Shown piece after piece: positions 33,601-44,476 of a stretch of 64,000 nucleotides of DNA. Made by a program: the position numbers and the translations under genes. Source of the stretch: Cymbidium sinense (Eukaryota; Streptophyta; Magnoliopsida; Asparagales; Orchidaceae); contig CM038221.1 of assembly GCA_021442155.1 (NCBI GenBank), positions 46,509,648 to 46,573,647 on the forward strand, in the 5' to 3' direction. Numbering within the stretch: position 1 is the first letter of the stretch; each line of letters opens with the position of its first letter. The notes beneath the pieces were generated by a model. That model saw only the letters and a list, made by a program, of their open reading frames with translations, was not told the DNA's origin and made no database searches.

Positions 33601-34388
33601 ATCGATACATCACTTGAAAATTAATGTCGATCAACACGAATCTGAGGCATTTTGAAATGCTTGATCATCACCGATTTGTAGCTACAGCTTCTGATCAGCG
33701 CGTAGTCTCGATGAGGCGAACATAGCAACATCAAGCATAGTCATCCGAGCTCACGAATCGGATCCAGCTATCGGGGCATGAAAATGGATCTGATTGCCAA
33801 ATGGTCACCATGGCATATTTATAGTAAGGTCGGCGACTTCGTCAAGGCTCGAGGGGATCGACCGGGCCGTCCGATGGGAGTGGTTGGAGTTTTCCAATTT
33901 ACAAGGCGCCACTCCCAAAAAATCTATAAATAGAGCCTCACCTTAGAGGGGACCGAATTGACAGACCGAGAGCTCGAGAACCACCCGACCTCGACGCCGA
34001 ATGATCTATCACCACCGCTACCACCAAGAAGTTCAAGATCGAGCTCGCCTAGAGATCGCCCAGAGGACTAGAAAAGACCGGGCCTTTTTTCTCCAAGATC
34101 AAGAGGTTGCTCCTAAGATCCGCTCGCCGCTTTTGGGAAACTCCCTGGGTTGGAGTTGACCGATATTGTATTTTTCTACACTAATATTGTTTCCTCAGAA
34201 CACCTTCTTCTCCAACTAACGAGAAGCAAGGACCTCAGATCTTTGAACACATAGAAAGTTCTACAGACAAGGCCCTGGTTTTTCTCTTAACGGGTTTTCC
34301 AATGATAACCCCGTGTTCATATCCCCGCTTGTGTTGGATAATTTTGCCACGAAGATCTCGATCTAGGAATAAAATTCTCAAAGACGCA
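33601..34388 (+). repeat. 5' LTR of Tat-type element
   Basis: Carries TATAAATA at 33925-33932, followed by a leader rich in GAGCTCG and CCACC words. It ends near 'ttctcaaagacgca'. The following 'gcttacgccgtctgggaac' (34389-34407) resembles the CGCCGTCTG.GGGAA primer-binding site of Tat elements. Confidence 0.8.
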
Positions 34389-34789
34389 GCTTACGCCGTC
34401 TGGGAACAATAGCCCCATTGCTATATCTCCACTATGGTTGGTAAACGGGGTTTGCGCCCAACGCTCTCATTCTCGTGATCAAGACGCCAAGTCTCCAACA
34501 CTTCTACATAAGACTTGTCCCGTGTGAGGGTCCCCCCCTCTTTGGAAGATCGCTTCAAAGGATGGAGGATTCCCGAACGTTCTTCGACTCGAGAGGACCG
34601 AAAATGTTCCAACACGCCTGGAAGAGCCATGTGTTCCACTCGATAATCCATTTTCTTCGAGAATGATTACCCGGAATGGATCAACAAGTAGAGAACCCTT
34701 GGCACCACATCCAGATGTCGAACTTGATACCGCCGCTCTACTCACCCCACGAATGGCTCAGACGTGAAACTCCACGCCACCTTATACGC

Positions 34790-35620
34790 TGATGAACTAC
34801 GACGACCGGTGCGTGAAGAGTTCCGAAACAATCAATGATCCATTCTCCCGCTTTCCAAAACTCGCCCCCGCCACAGAGATCATCTCGCACACCATTCGAC
34901 GAGAGATTCAAGCTTCCCAAAGATGGACCCTACGATGGCACAACCGATCCGACGAGCATATCGATCACTTTCGAACGATCATGCACATTCGGTGCAAATG
35001 ACTCGTCTTGCGGTCGTATTCCCTGACTCTCAAAGGACGTGCTGGGTTCTATTCACTAAGGGGTCCGTCCGATCATTTGGAGAGCTTCGCTGATTTTTTG
35101 TAGAACAGCTCGGCGAACAAGAGAATCATCGTGATTCATCACATCTCTCCTAATCCGCCGTAACCATGGAGAGTCCTCAAAGAATACTTCCAGAGGTTCT
35201 CCTCTGAAGCTCGACAGATACCAGGAGTAGATCCAGAACTTTTGAGGGTGCTTCTGAGGACTCCGCCAGATACTTATTCATCATTAATGCGAGACCCATT
35301 CTATGCTAACTGGTCCACAATAGGCACAAATCTCACCGACGGCTATCGCTCATCATGCTTTGAACCACCAAGCACAGCGGAAGAAGGTTCCCAAAGATGA
35401 TGTTCAAACATCTCGTAAAAAAAGAAGAGAGGCAAGAACCTCCCCCAAAACCTCCTCGCCAGAATTCGATGACTCAATCAGAGGAAATATACTGCTCTCA
35501 ACACGCCATGCGAACATCCTACCTATTCAGAAGAGGATGGCGTCAAGTGGCACACCTTTAAAGCCCGGAATTGGAAATCAAGAGAAATTGCCACTTTCAC
35601 CGCAATGAGGCACACCATCA
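34790..35620 (+). pseudogene. gag remnant of Tat-type element
   Basis: Frames alternate but the capsid text is recognisable: FDERFKLPKDGPYDGTTDP at about 34900-34950, then in other frames HIDHFRTIMHIR and a leucine-rich stretch to about 35100. After that comes text related to the 'FSSEARQIPGVDPELLRVLL' segment (35200-35260). The product would be the structural capsid protein. It cannot be made here because of several stops and indels. Confidence 0.65.
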
Positions 35621-35829
35621 AGAGTGCCACCAATCAAGGAGGAGATTGAAAGACTAATACGCCGGGGTATCTAGGCCATTTTATACAAAACCAACCCGCC
35701 GTCAAAGAAATGTTTGGGGCAACCCGGAGGAACGCCAAGCCGGAGAGAGATAGAAACAATTGCGGAGGGCAGTTATCTAGCCAAATATTCATTGCCTTCA
35801 AGAGCCGAGCAAGAAGTCTCGGGTCCATT

Positions 35830-36010
35830 CTATCACCTTTGATGATTTAGATCTAGAGGGCTTCAGATCCCACATCAAGATCCCCTTGTCATCAAGTGTG
35901 GGTGATCCATGCTTCAATATTAAAAGGATATTGATCGACAATGGGAGTTCGGTTGATGTTCTTTTTACTCCACTTTCCTCGCATGGGTATAAAGAGAGAA
36001 GCTTCAACCA
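35830..36010 (+). pseudogene. Retroelement aspartic protease remnant
   Basis: The text reads TFDDLDLEGFRSHIKIPL, then NIKRILIDNGSSVDVLF at about 35918-35970. IDNGSS is the aspartic protease active-site motif as found in Tat elements (D-N-G-S). The flanking frame is disrupted shortly afterwards. Confidence 0.7.
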
Positions 36011-36359
36011 GCCGGCCCAATCGTATGGATTTGATAATCGGTATTAGTGGAACAATCGCCTTCCCGTAACTCTTGGAGAATTTCCAAAACCCACTTGATA
36101 CAATTTATTGTAGTCAAGTCCGAGTCCGCTGCATAATGCAATATTTGGGAGACCTCAGCTATATTCGCCAGTCACATCTGCCTCACCTCAAGATGAAATT
36201 CCACCACCGGCATCAAGTGGGAATCAACAGATAGCACAAGCGTGCTATATCAAGCAAGCCCAACCATTTACGTCAATAACCCTCAACATCGAGAACTTCG
36301 ACCTACGAGATGAGGATGCCTCTGAAAGGGCTTCTCTAGTTGAAGATGTAATTTGTCTT

Positions 36360-37720
36360 CCTATCTCGGTTGATCCATCGCAAAGGTGAAGGTGGGATCG
36401 TGTCGCTCATCGATCGAAATCGAATACGAGATTTTCTGCGTAAAATCAAGATATCTTTGCCGAGCGCATCCGATACGGCATTGACGGAAGTCATTACGCA
36501 CTCCCTCAAAGTTGACTCAACCTACAAGCCGGTGATACGTAAGAAAAGAACCTTCGCCAACGACAGGTCATAACAAGAAATCACCAAACTGGAAGTCAAA
36601 TTCATTCGAGAAGTCTACTACCCCACCGGTTGGCTAACGTAGTGTAGTCAAGAAGGCCAACGGTTCTCGGAGAATGTGCATCAATTACACCGACCTTAAT
36701 CGTGCATGCCCAAAAGATAGCTTCCCCTTCAGATCGACCAACTAGTTGATGCGACACATCGACATCGATGTCGAAGCTTCATGGATGCCTATTCGCTACA
36801 ATCAAATCGGGATGAACAAACAGATGAGGAAGCAACATCCTTCCAAGAGCGGACTATACCGCTATCGTCATGCCATTCGGACTAAAAAATCCGGAGCAAC
36901 ATATCAACGCTTTATGAATAAGATCTTCAAGGATCTTATAGGCACAATATGGAGGTGTATGTTGATGATATCGGTGAAGAGCTTGGAAATATCACAAGAT
37001 ATTTCGACCGCAATGCTTTGACATTCTTCGACACTACAAGATGCTCAACCCAAGCAAGTGCATTTTGAGTTTCCTCCGGGAAATTCCTAGCTTCATGGTC
37101 ACTCATGGATAGAGGCCAACCCCGAAGATAAAAGCACTCAAGGACATGTCACCTCCAAGAACGATCAAGGAAGTCCAACGCTTTGACTGGAAGGATTGCG
37201 CCTTTATCACGATTCTTGGCCCGCCAGAGATAAGTATCTACCATTCTTCAAAATCTTAAGGGTGCACAGGAAATGGATTCCAGTGGATGAATGTCGACCG
37301 CTTTTGAGCAACTGAGTCTATTTAGCTTCCCCTATTATCAAAGCCTATCCAAGGAGAGAAGTCGTACATCTATCTTGTCGCTTTTTTTCATGCCGTAAGC
37401 TCTCGACACGCTGAGGAGAAATTCATCAGAACGACCCATTTATTATGTCGAAAATCCTTTCGATCAAGGACGCTATCCACTAGCAGATAAGACAAATATT
37501 CCCAAGTGCATTCTCACGAAAAATTGCGACCGCATTTTCGTGCCCACACCATCAACGCCTACACTCATCTTCCATTAAGAACTATTCCGCAAAAGCGATG
37601 TATCTGGAAGGTTGATGAAGTGGTCGGTCGAGCTTGGAGAGTTTGACATCCATTTTCTTCCACGCCCTGATATAAAGTCACAAGTGCTCGCTGACTTCGT
37701 TGTAGAATGTACCATCCCAT
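36360..37720 (+). pseudogene. Reverse transcriptase and RNase H remnant
   Basis: Fragments in all three frames are collinear with Ty3/gypsy RT. They include LTEVITHSLKVDSTYKPV, a PTGW-like finger region near 36630, YRYRHAIRTKK near 36860, and EVYVDDIGEELGNI near 36950-36992, where YVDD is the polymerase active site. Downstream come WIPVDECRPLL-like text (37270) and the RNase H side, ending EFDIHFLPRPDIKSQVLADF (37640-37700). Stops and frameshifts are frequent, for example the nonsense positions around 36700-36730. Confidence 0.78.
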
Positions 37721-38170
37721 CACCACCTGAACAGATCATTCATCACTCCATGACAAATCAATGGACATTATATGTTGATGGAGCTTCAGGTACTTCCGGT
37801 GCGGGAGCAGGAATTTTGCTTATCTCCCCAAGTAAAATAACTTTAGAGCTTCACTAAAGTTCCGCCACCAATAATGTCGCCGAGTACGCAGGCCCTCGTG
37901 AGGTGACTAAGGCTCGCCATTGACCGTGAGGTCCGTAACTTAGCCATCTACAGACTCACGGTGGCTCTCACAAGTTGAAGGAGACTGAGCACCGCCATCC
38001 GCAGCTTGCTCAGCACCGTCTTTTGGCAAAGTCACTTCTTGCCAGAATCGAGACCCATCAGATAACTCATATTCTAAGGGAGCAGAACACGCGAGCAGAT
38101 GCCCTCTCCAAGTTAGCCACAACAACGAGGAGATCTTTTCAAGAGAAAATACATAGAGGACATCCACTTT
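37721..38170 (+). pseudogene. Extra (plant-type) RNase H domain remnant
   Basis: WTLYVDGASGTSGAGAGILL at about 37761-37820 is the opening beta strand with the first catalytic aspartate of a second RNase H. A later segment, QITHILREQNTRADALSKL (38056-38115), corresponds to the RxxNxxADxLSK end motif. A duplicated RNase H between RT and integrase marks the Tat lineage. The frame is broken at about 37855. Confidence 0.8.
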
Positions 38171-39395
38171 CCCGATTCAAGGCCCTTGATACAATCTGGA
38201 GGACCCAAAAGAATCTTCATGGATTGACCCGATCATGTCCTTTCTTCAAAGCGGCCTTGCCAGACCCACCGATGCTATCTGCCTCCCACGTAGAGCAATC
38301 GAACTTCACCATAATCGGTGACGAACTCTACAAGCGGTCCTTCTTAGGGCCCTACTTAAAGTGTCTACCACCTTCGGAGGCTAACTATGCAATGCGAGAG
38401 GTTCATTCAGGAATTTGTGGTGAACATTTGGGAGGAAAATCCCTCGCCCTCAAAATCATGAGGCAATGTTTTTACTGGCCTACAATGAAGAAGGACGCAT
38501 TGAGTTTGTAAAAAAGTGTAACAAGTCTCAGTTACATTCCAATCTCACTCATACACCATCTGAGAACTCACCACAATCCAGAGCTGGCCTTTGCTCAATG
38601 GGGATCGATATAATGGGACCCTTTCCCATTGCCACGGCAACGAAAATTCATAATCTTGGCGTTGATTACTTCAATGTGGTGGAAGCAATGGGCCAAAATC
38701 ACAAACAAATGCCAAGCAATTTGTCGGAAAAATATTATTTGTCGTTTCGGCATTCCAGCAAAAATCATCACCGATAATGGGACGCAGTTCACAGGAAAGA
38801 CATTCACATCTTTCTGAGTCGCATATCCGTTAATCCACATACCGTATCCCATCCACGTGCAAATGGGCGTAATCAAGTCACCAATAGGACAATACTAAAA
38901 GGGCTAAAGACACGACCGAACCACGGGGCAATGGGTCAAGAACTATCCAATGTTCTTTGGGCTTACCGCACTACATCAAGGACCCTACCGGAGAAACGCC
39001 GCATAATCGTGTTTCAAAACCGAGGTCGTTATTCCGCCGACATCGGGTCCCAGCCCTAACCCATAACTTTAATGCCGGCAAAGAACGACGATAAGCTTCG
39101 ATTCCATCCGGATCTCGCAAGAGACCCGCGACATGTCGACTAATGGCTTCCTATCGAAAGGATTGCTCGAGGTTTCAACCGGGTAAAGCCACGACCAATA
39201 TCTCTGGGGACCTCGTAAGTCTCGACTCGCAGAAAAGGCCCACAAGAACAAACTCTCACCGCTTGGGAAGGCCCGGTATGTGGTGGTGTCTAAAATCAAG
39301 CGACGCTTCAAGCTTAAGGATAGTATGGGGAAGACTCTCCCACGTACCTGGAATGCTACAAACCTCCGGTACTACCATGACGCCTTTTTATTCTA
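38171..39395 (+). pseudogene. Integrase remnant
   Basis: The zinc-binding region is seen as VHSGICGEHLGGKSLALKIM followed, after a frameshift, by FVKKCNKSQLHSN (38400-38540; the last cysteine of CxxC is lost). The catalytic core shows GIDIMGPFPIA (38602-38634) with the first aspartate, and GIPAKIITDNGTQFTGKTF (38750-38805) with the second. The C-terminal part WEGPVCGGV..KRRFKLKDSMGKTLP..WNATNLRYYHD (39270-39385, mixed frames) is the usual end of pol in this lineage. Confidence 0.8.
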
Positions 39396-39639
39396 GAATG
39401 CGGAAAACATTATCATCGTATGTTTGTATTGCAATTGTTGTATCGAATTAAACATTTATCGATACTGTTTATACTTATTGTCCAACCTTGGCATCAAGTT
39501 GTTTGATTTATGTTTCTATCATGTTAAAGTTCTCATACTTATTGTGACTTTTGCTTATGCTTGCATTTTAAAACCTCAAGAGATATGCATTGTGTATCTC
39601 ATTCGTTAAGATCGATTTTAATTCTATCTTCCTATTGTT
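39396..39639. other. Spacer after integrase
   Basis: AT-richer than the flanking element DNA. There is no motif beyond a short ORF (39424-39609) without known similarity. Confidence 0.4.
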
Positions 39640-40150
39640 AATATCAAGTAACACTCGATAAACAACCTTGGATAAGTTGGCAATCTATATGCTTTCAACT
39701 TTCTCCATAACGTTAACATCATCGGTAAACGCCCGATACACAACCTAGATAGATCGAGAGGTTAGTGGACTTCATACCTCTTCCAGTTAACGCCATCGGT
39801 AACATCGACAAACAACCTCGGATAGGTCAATCTCGGATTCAAAGATCTTCCTATACGTTAACATCGCCGAGTAACGCCTCGATAAACAACCTTGGATAAG
39901 TTGGCAATCCTCATAGACGCCTACAACTTTCTCCATAACAAAGTTAACATCATCGGTAAACGCCCGATACACAACCTAGATAGATCGAGAGGTTCGAGAG
40001 AACCTCTATAAATATATTCCGTGCAAGTTTGTCATCAAGTAACGCCTCGTAATGATCTTAGAATAGATTGAATTATCAAAGGGATTCCCCGATGATCTCT
40101 TCTACGAATCTTTATCATCGAGTACGCTTTGACACACAACTCCAAATATT
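39640..40150. repeat. Minisatellite, about 80 bp units, in the 3' region of the Tat element
   Basis: About six units built on 'gataaacaacc(t/c)(t/c)ggata', then a variable middle, then 'gttaacatc.tcggtaa.cgcc'. Three unit types alternate (aaccttggataagttgg; aacctagatagatcgagag; aacctcggataggtcaa), giving an A-B-C-A-B order. In element-sense orientation the units match those in the LTR element at 15539-19113. Confidence 0.82.
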
Positions 40151-40239
40151 CACAAACAATTTTGTGGATTATTAATACTTTCAGAACATACAAGTACAAT
40201 CAACCGTAAATAATATACAACACTAAGCGCAACATAAAG

Positions 40240-42207
40240 GAACTACAACTACAGCCTTGATGGTCTCATCTAGATGATGAAGAACTATCTCGAGTCATCC
40301 TCGCCGCCGCTAGAAGGGTCGGGGAAGCTAGGAGAAAGGACCTCAACACCAGCCTCCTAGCTTTATACGCCAAGTCCCCTTCAAGAAACCTCGGATGAAG
40401 CCTTCATCAACACACCGCCGCTCCAAAGCCTTCACCTCTACATCATACACGCGTTCTCGCCTTCAACGCGTGATCCAGATGATACTCTTGAAGGTCGCCG
40501 AAGTTCTTGAAGTCCTCCACGGCCGCGGATCCGCTCCGCTTCTACCCGAGATAAGGCGCCTCTTTCTCGAAAGGCGAAGCGTAACTCGCTTTGCCTCAAG
40601 ACCAAACCTTCTAAAAGATCTTCGATCCTTGAGCAACCAACCTCGTCTAGCCTCCACTAATTCATCCCGAGTCCGCTCAACTTCCTGACGCTGAAAAGAA
40701 AGAGAAGTCGCTTGAGTCGCCAACTCGGTCCTACACTCATCAAGTTGATTCTCCAACACGGACATCTCTTTTACTTTCTCCACATACCGCTTCTTATATT
40801 CACCATGGAGAAACTTGACCTTCAATGAACTCAATTCCGCCATTCAAAGACAATGTTCATTTTGAAGTCAAGTTCTTGCTTCTTCAAGATTCAAATAAGA
40901 AAAATTACGTTAAACACCGGAAATGGGAAATAAAAGATGATGAACGCAAGAAGGATTGTTACCGCCAAGATGTCGACGACCCACGAGAATGATTCAACAC
41001 GCCCTCGTGAATGAAGATCCTTGGGGACGACTACTCAAGGGCTTTCTTTTCGTATCGATATCACCATCACCTCTTCGCCTCTTTTCCTCTTCTCTATTGG
41101 AGACGGGTCCTTCACGGGAAGAAGCCGAGGACGCTTGGGAGATCTACTGAAACCTCTTTGTTGGGCTTTCAACGCAATTGCATAAGACCCGGATGAATAG
41201 AAAGCCCCCAACAAAGATTCCTCCCGACAAATTGATATATCGAATCTCAAATCAAGATCTTCAATATTCTGAATTTCGTCCAGGATATCTTCATCACCAA
41301 CTCAGGGAATGGGTAAATCTCGCCTTTCCCCATTTCTCGAAGACCCCGCCATTCTTCACAAAAGAATGCTGCCCAACTTGGGAGGATCCTTCGTCCGGAG
41401 GTCAGTAGCACTGCAGTGATACACCATGTGCATCGCAGTAAACTTGCACATCCGGCGAGGTAATCAGAGTCGCGTCGCTCTCAAAAGACTATAAGTCCCA
41501 TCACGATCGCCATTGCCCCTCAAAAATCGGGAAATGCAAACCTCGTGATGTCGACAAAATGGCGATCATCTCTGGGATGGGGAAACCGCAATCCCGCGCC
41601 AAACTCATCTCGTAAGTGGTGAAATACCCTGCCAAGGAGATTGGGCTCTATCGACTTCTTCTGACACTTAAGAACCAAATCATTCAAAATAATATTTTTC
41701 CAAGCATCAATGTGTCCCCGTGATCAACCACTCCTAATCCTCCCATTTTAGAAGGTTCCTCCGTCACGCTACAAGGGTCGGACGTGTCTCTTTCAAAAGA
41801 TTCTCACCCATCTACAAACACCGGCAACTCGTACGATCGAGATGAAAATTATTCCAAGAAGAGTGCCCAAACTCCCACCAGGGGGAGGGCTATGCACTCA
41901 GTGGAGATGAGGTGAGGTTGATCCAAGAAGAGTGCCCAAACTCCCAGGGGAGGGCTATGCACTCGCTTGGGAGATGAGGAGGAAGAGGTGATCCAAGAAG
42001 AGTGCCCAAACTCCCACTGGGAGGGCTGCACTCTGTGGATAGAGGTGGTGAGGTTGATCCAAGAAGAGTGCCCAAACTCCCACCGGGGAGGGCTATGCAC
42101 TCAGCTCGGGTGAGGGTGGATCCAAAAGAGTGCCCAAACTCCCACTGGAGGGCTATGCACTCTAAGAGGAGAAGAGGAGATGAGTGCCTTTCTCCCCAGC
42201 CCTGTGG
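40240..42207 (-). pseudogene. Antisense ORF region of Tat-type element
   Basis: The longest surviving frame is 40843-40463, beginning MAELSSLKVKFLHGEY. It is predicted as a coiled coil by its charged heptad-like pattern (ENQLDECRTELATQ). Upstream on the same strand (41830-41000), further collinear fragments occur in several frames, such as EMSLARDCGFPIPEMIAIL and SFVKNGGVFEKWGKARF. These recall the antisense-encoded proteins of unknown function in Tat elements. A TATA box precedes it. No full-length frame remains. Confidence 0.55.
41855..42170. repeat. Minisatellite, about 66 bp units, five copies
   Basis: Each unit reads 'gatccaagaagagtgcccaa' + 'actcccac.ggggagggctatgcactc' + a purine-rich tail. 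Copies lie near 41855, 41919, 41988, 42055 and 42117. It lies at the 5' end of the antisense transcription unit, so it would form part of its leader or N-terminus. Confidence 0.88.
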
Positions 42208-42217
42208 TTTTATAGAC
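42201..42217 (-). promoter_or_regulatory. Putative TATA box for the antisense ORF
   Basis: On the minus strand the sequence reads GTCTATAAAACCACAGG, a strong plant TATA context. It lies about 30-40 bp upstream of the 66 bp array and is directed towards the antisense coding region. Confidence 0.5.
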
Positions 42218-42715
42218 TTCTAGGGCAAAAATAAAAACCGCCAAAACCACCTCAAACCGCCAAAACCGGCTATTCGTCTCATCCGCCTGCTGCCGCCGCT
42301 CGGCTGCTGCCCATGGCCGCGAATCGGGCTGATCCACCGTCACGGCGGCCTCGTGAAATCGCACTCGGCCGCGAACTGCCCGCCACTCACTCATGGCGAC
42401 TTTCGACTCACGACTCCACCTCACCTGGCCCCGCATTCATACAATTCGCCGTACAATCGGCCACACCCGCTCATGGCCGGGTCATGTTATACCAAGGCAC
42501 TTACATCGCCATGGCGCCAAGGAACCTCTTATTTGCACGGATGGATCCAGAACTCAATTCGCACTGCATACCTACACGATTTGCTCGCAATACCTTCCCG
42601 AAGTTATAATCGTTCTATGAAGATTTGTTCTTCAAAATGCGCTTGATGGACTCTCAAATTTCATCAAGAATTTGCTATTTTCAAGATTTGACATATATTT
42701 TGATGATCGAGATAA

Positions 42716-43562
42716 TGTCACCCAAAAATAGAACCGATACATCCTCGTAAAATTAATCGATCAAGCACGAATCTCAAGGCATTTTCAAATGCTTCGATCT
42801 AATCACCGATTTCAAGTTTACAAATCACGACTGCCTCGATGAGACGAACATAAGAACATCAAGCATAGTCGATCCAGCTAATCGACGATCAAGCTATCGG
42901 CATGAAAATGGATCCCGATCCAAATGGTCACCAAAATCGACATATTTATAGATCGAGCTGGCCAAGACGAATCCAACGAATCCAAGATCACCCAATTCGA
43001 CATCATTAAGGCACCCGGATCATCAAAATACACCGCTCGATCGGGATCGCGACGGGCCGTCCGATGGGAGTGGTTGGAGTTTTCCACAATTTACAAGGCT
43101 CCACTCCCAAAAAAATCTATAAATGAGCTTCATTCTCACCTTAGGGACCGGAATCGACAAGACCGAGAGAGAACCACCAACCTCGACGACGATCTATCAC
43201 CACCGCCACCACCAAGGCTCAAGATCGAGCGCCTCTGGAGATCGCCTCTGAGGACTAGAAAGACCGGCTCTTTTCTCCTCAAGATCAAGAGGTTGCTGTA
43301 AGATCCGCTCGCCGCTTTTGGGAAACTTCTCCGGGAGTTGACCGATATGTATTTTTCACACTCTAATATTGTTTCCTCAGAACACCTTCTTCTCCAACTA
43401 ACGGAAGCGACCAGATCTTTGAACACATATGAAAGTTCTACAAAAGGCCCCGTGGTTTTAACGGGTTTTCCACGTGATAACCCCTGTTCATATCCCCGCT
43501 TGTGTTGGATAATTTTGCCACGAAGATCTCGCATCTACCGGAATAAAATTCTCTAGCACGCA
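42716..43562 (+). repeat. 3' LTR of Tat-type element
   Basis: Starts TGTCACCCAAAAATAG and ends TAGCACGCA. It carries TATAAATG at 43118-43125. Compared with the 5' LTR it has about 100 bp of extra, partly self-similar sequence at 42950-43045 and many 1-6 bp indels. Confidence 0.82.
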
Positions 43563-43658
43563 ACAATATCAAAAATATCATTATTATTTAGTTTTTAAAA
43601 GTAAAATATATCTTTTTAAATATAATAAAATATTAGATAAGTAAATATTTAATTTTAG

Positions 43659-43660
<2 letters not shown>

Positions 43661-43725
<65 letters not shown>
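43661..43725. repeat. (TA)n microsatellite
   Basis: About 32 TA repeats between the Tat element's LTR and the promoter of the gene at 44074. Confidence 0.95.
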
Positions 43726-43728
<3 letters not shown>

Positions 43729-43859
43729 GTGATAAGTATCTAATCTTTTAATATTTTTTTTTTCATAAGAAGCATTTTTTGGAAGATAAGAAAACATTTT
43801 GCGTAATTGATTATTTGTTGCTGTATAAGGATAAATGCACGATGGCGTTTAAATACGTC

Positions 43860-43936
43860 CGCACCTCTCTCCGCACCTCTCTCTCTCTCTCTCTCTGAAG
43901 CGCAATCTGGGACAAAGTACTCGCGCATCTATAAAC
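43860..43936 (+). promoter_or_regulatory. Core promoter candidate: CT tract and TATA box
   Basis: A (CT)n tract at 43865-43896 is followed by CTATAAAC at 43929-43936. The ATG at 44074 lies 138 bp beyond the TATA box, so a start about 30 bp downstream of it would give a leader of roughly 110 nt, ordinary for a plant gene. Confidence 0.5.
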
Positions 43937-44073
43937 AGGGCAACCGGGACAGAAGATTTTCGCCGGTGCCAAAAGAGGATGAATTCCAGCTTACTCTCGA
44001 TCTAACAATTGGTATCGACCTCCTCAGCTTTCTTGACACCTTCTTCTACGATTAGGATTCCGATTATCCGAAG

Positions 44074-44476
44074 ATGAGAACCAACGAACAACACTACGGA
44101 GTTCTCTCCCAGCTCTGCTCTCTCCTCTTTTCTGCACTCCGATATCCCCTGATCTCAATCCCGATCGCGGGCACCGACACGCCGTCTGCTGATGTGCTAT
44201 CAGGTCGGCCGATGATTCCGGCGGCGTGGGGAAGGCTGCCGCCGATGTCGCCGGCGGGGATGGTATCGCTGTTTCTTGGAATCTCGTTGACGTTGATGTT
44301 GTGCGGATCGGTGACGTTCTTTATTGGGTTCATGATGATGCCCTGGGTGCTGGGTATGGTGATGTTGCTTTATTTTTTCGGGATCATTTCGTGCATCTCC
44401 GGATTCTGTAAGGCCGCCCTAAATATCCACACGTCCTCACCTGCTCCGCTGAAGACGTGCCAGAGAGAGGTTAATA
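44074..44476 (+). CDS. Small plant membrane protein, exon 1
   Basis: Start at 44074 (AAG-ATG-AG, A at -3) with an in-frame TAG upstream at 44053. The N-terminal part has a CSLLFSALRYPLISIPIAG segment, then a linker with IPAAWGRLPPMSPAGM. Two hydrophobic helices follow, at residues about 62-88 and 91-112, joined by the short MMMPWVLG turn. The compact two-helix pattern with SPAGM..LFLG and MPWV resembles a family of uncharacterised plant transmembrane proteins that I know only by sequence, not by function. The exon is GC-rich with balanced codon use, unlike its surroundings. A perfect donor GTAAGT lies at 44477-44482. Without splicing the frame would end at 44506-44508. Confidence 0.72.

Larger units (their letters stand above)
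33601..43562 (+). mobile_element. Decayed Tat-type Ty3/gypsy LTR retrotransposon
   Basis: Direct LTRs at 33601-34388 and 42716-43562 enclose, in order, a primer-binding-site-like stretch, gag, protease, RT with RNase H, an extra RNase H, integrase, a minisatellite, an antisense coding region and a second minisatellite. RT upstream of integrase places it in Ty3/gypsy. The extra RNase H and the antisense ORF after integrase are features known for the Tat lineage (for example Retand and Grande). All coding parts are broken by stops and frameshifts. The target duplication was not found. The 5' LTR seems to lack its first bases. Confidence 0.88.

Noticed and set aside
41849..42100. Minus-strand ORF with repeated EFGHSSWI text
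   Set aside because: Product of the 66 bp minisatellite. It might have been part of the antisense protein, but the frame shifts between units.
43136..43534. 132-codon minus-strand ORF
   Set aside because: Lies wholly inside the 3' LTR of the Tat element, antisense to it.
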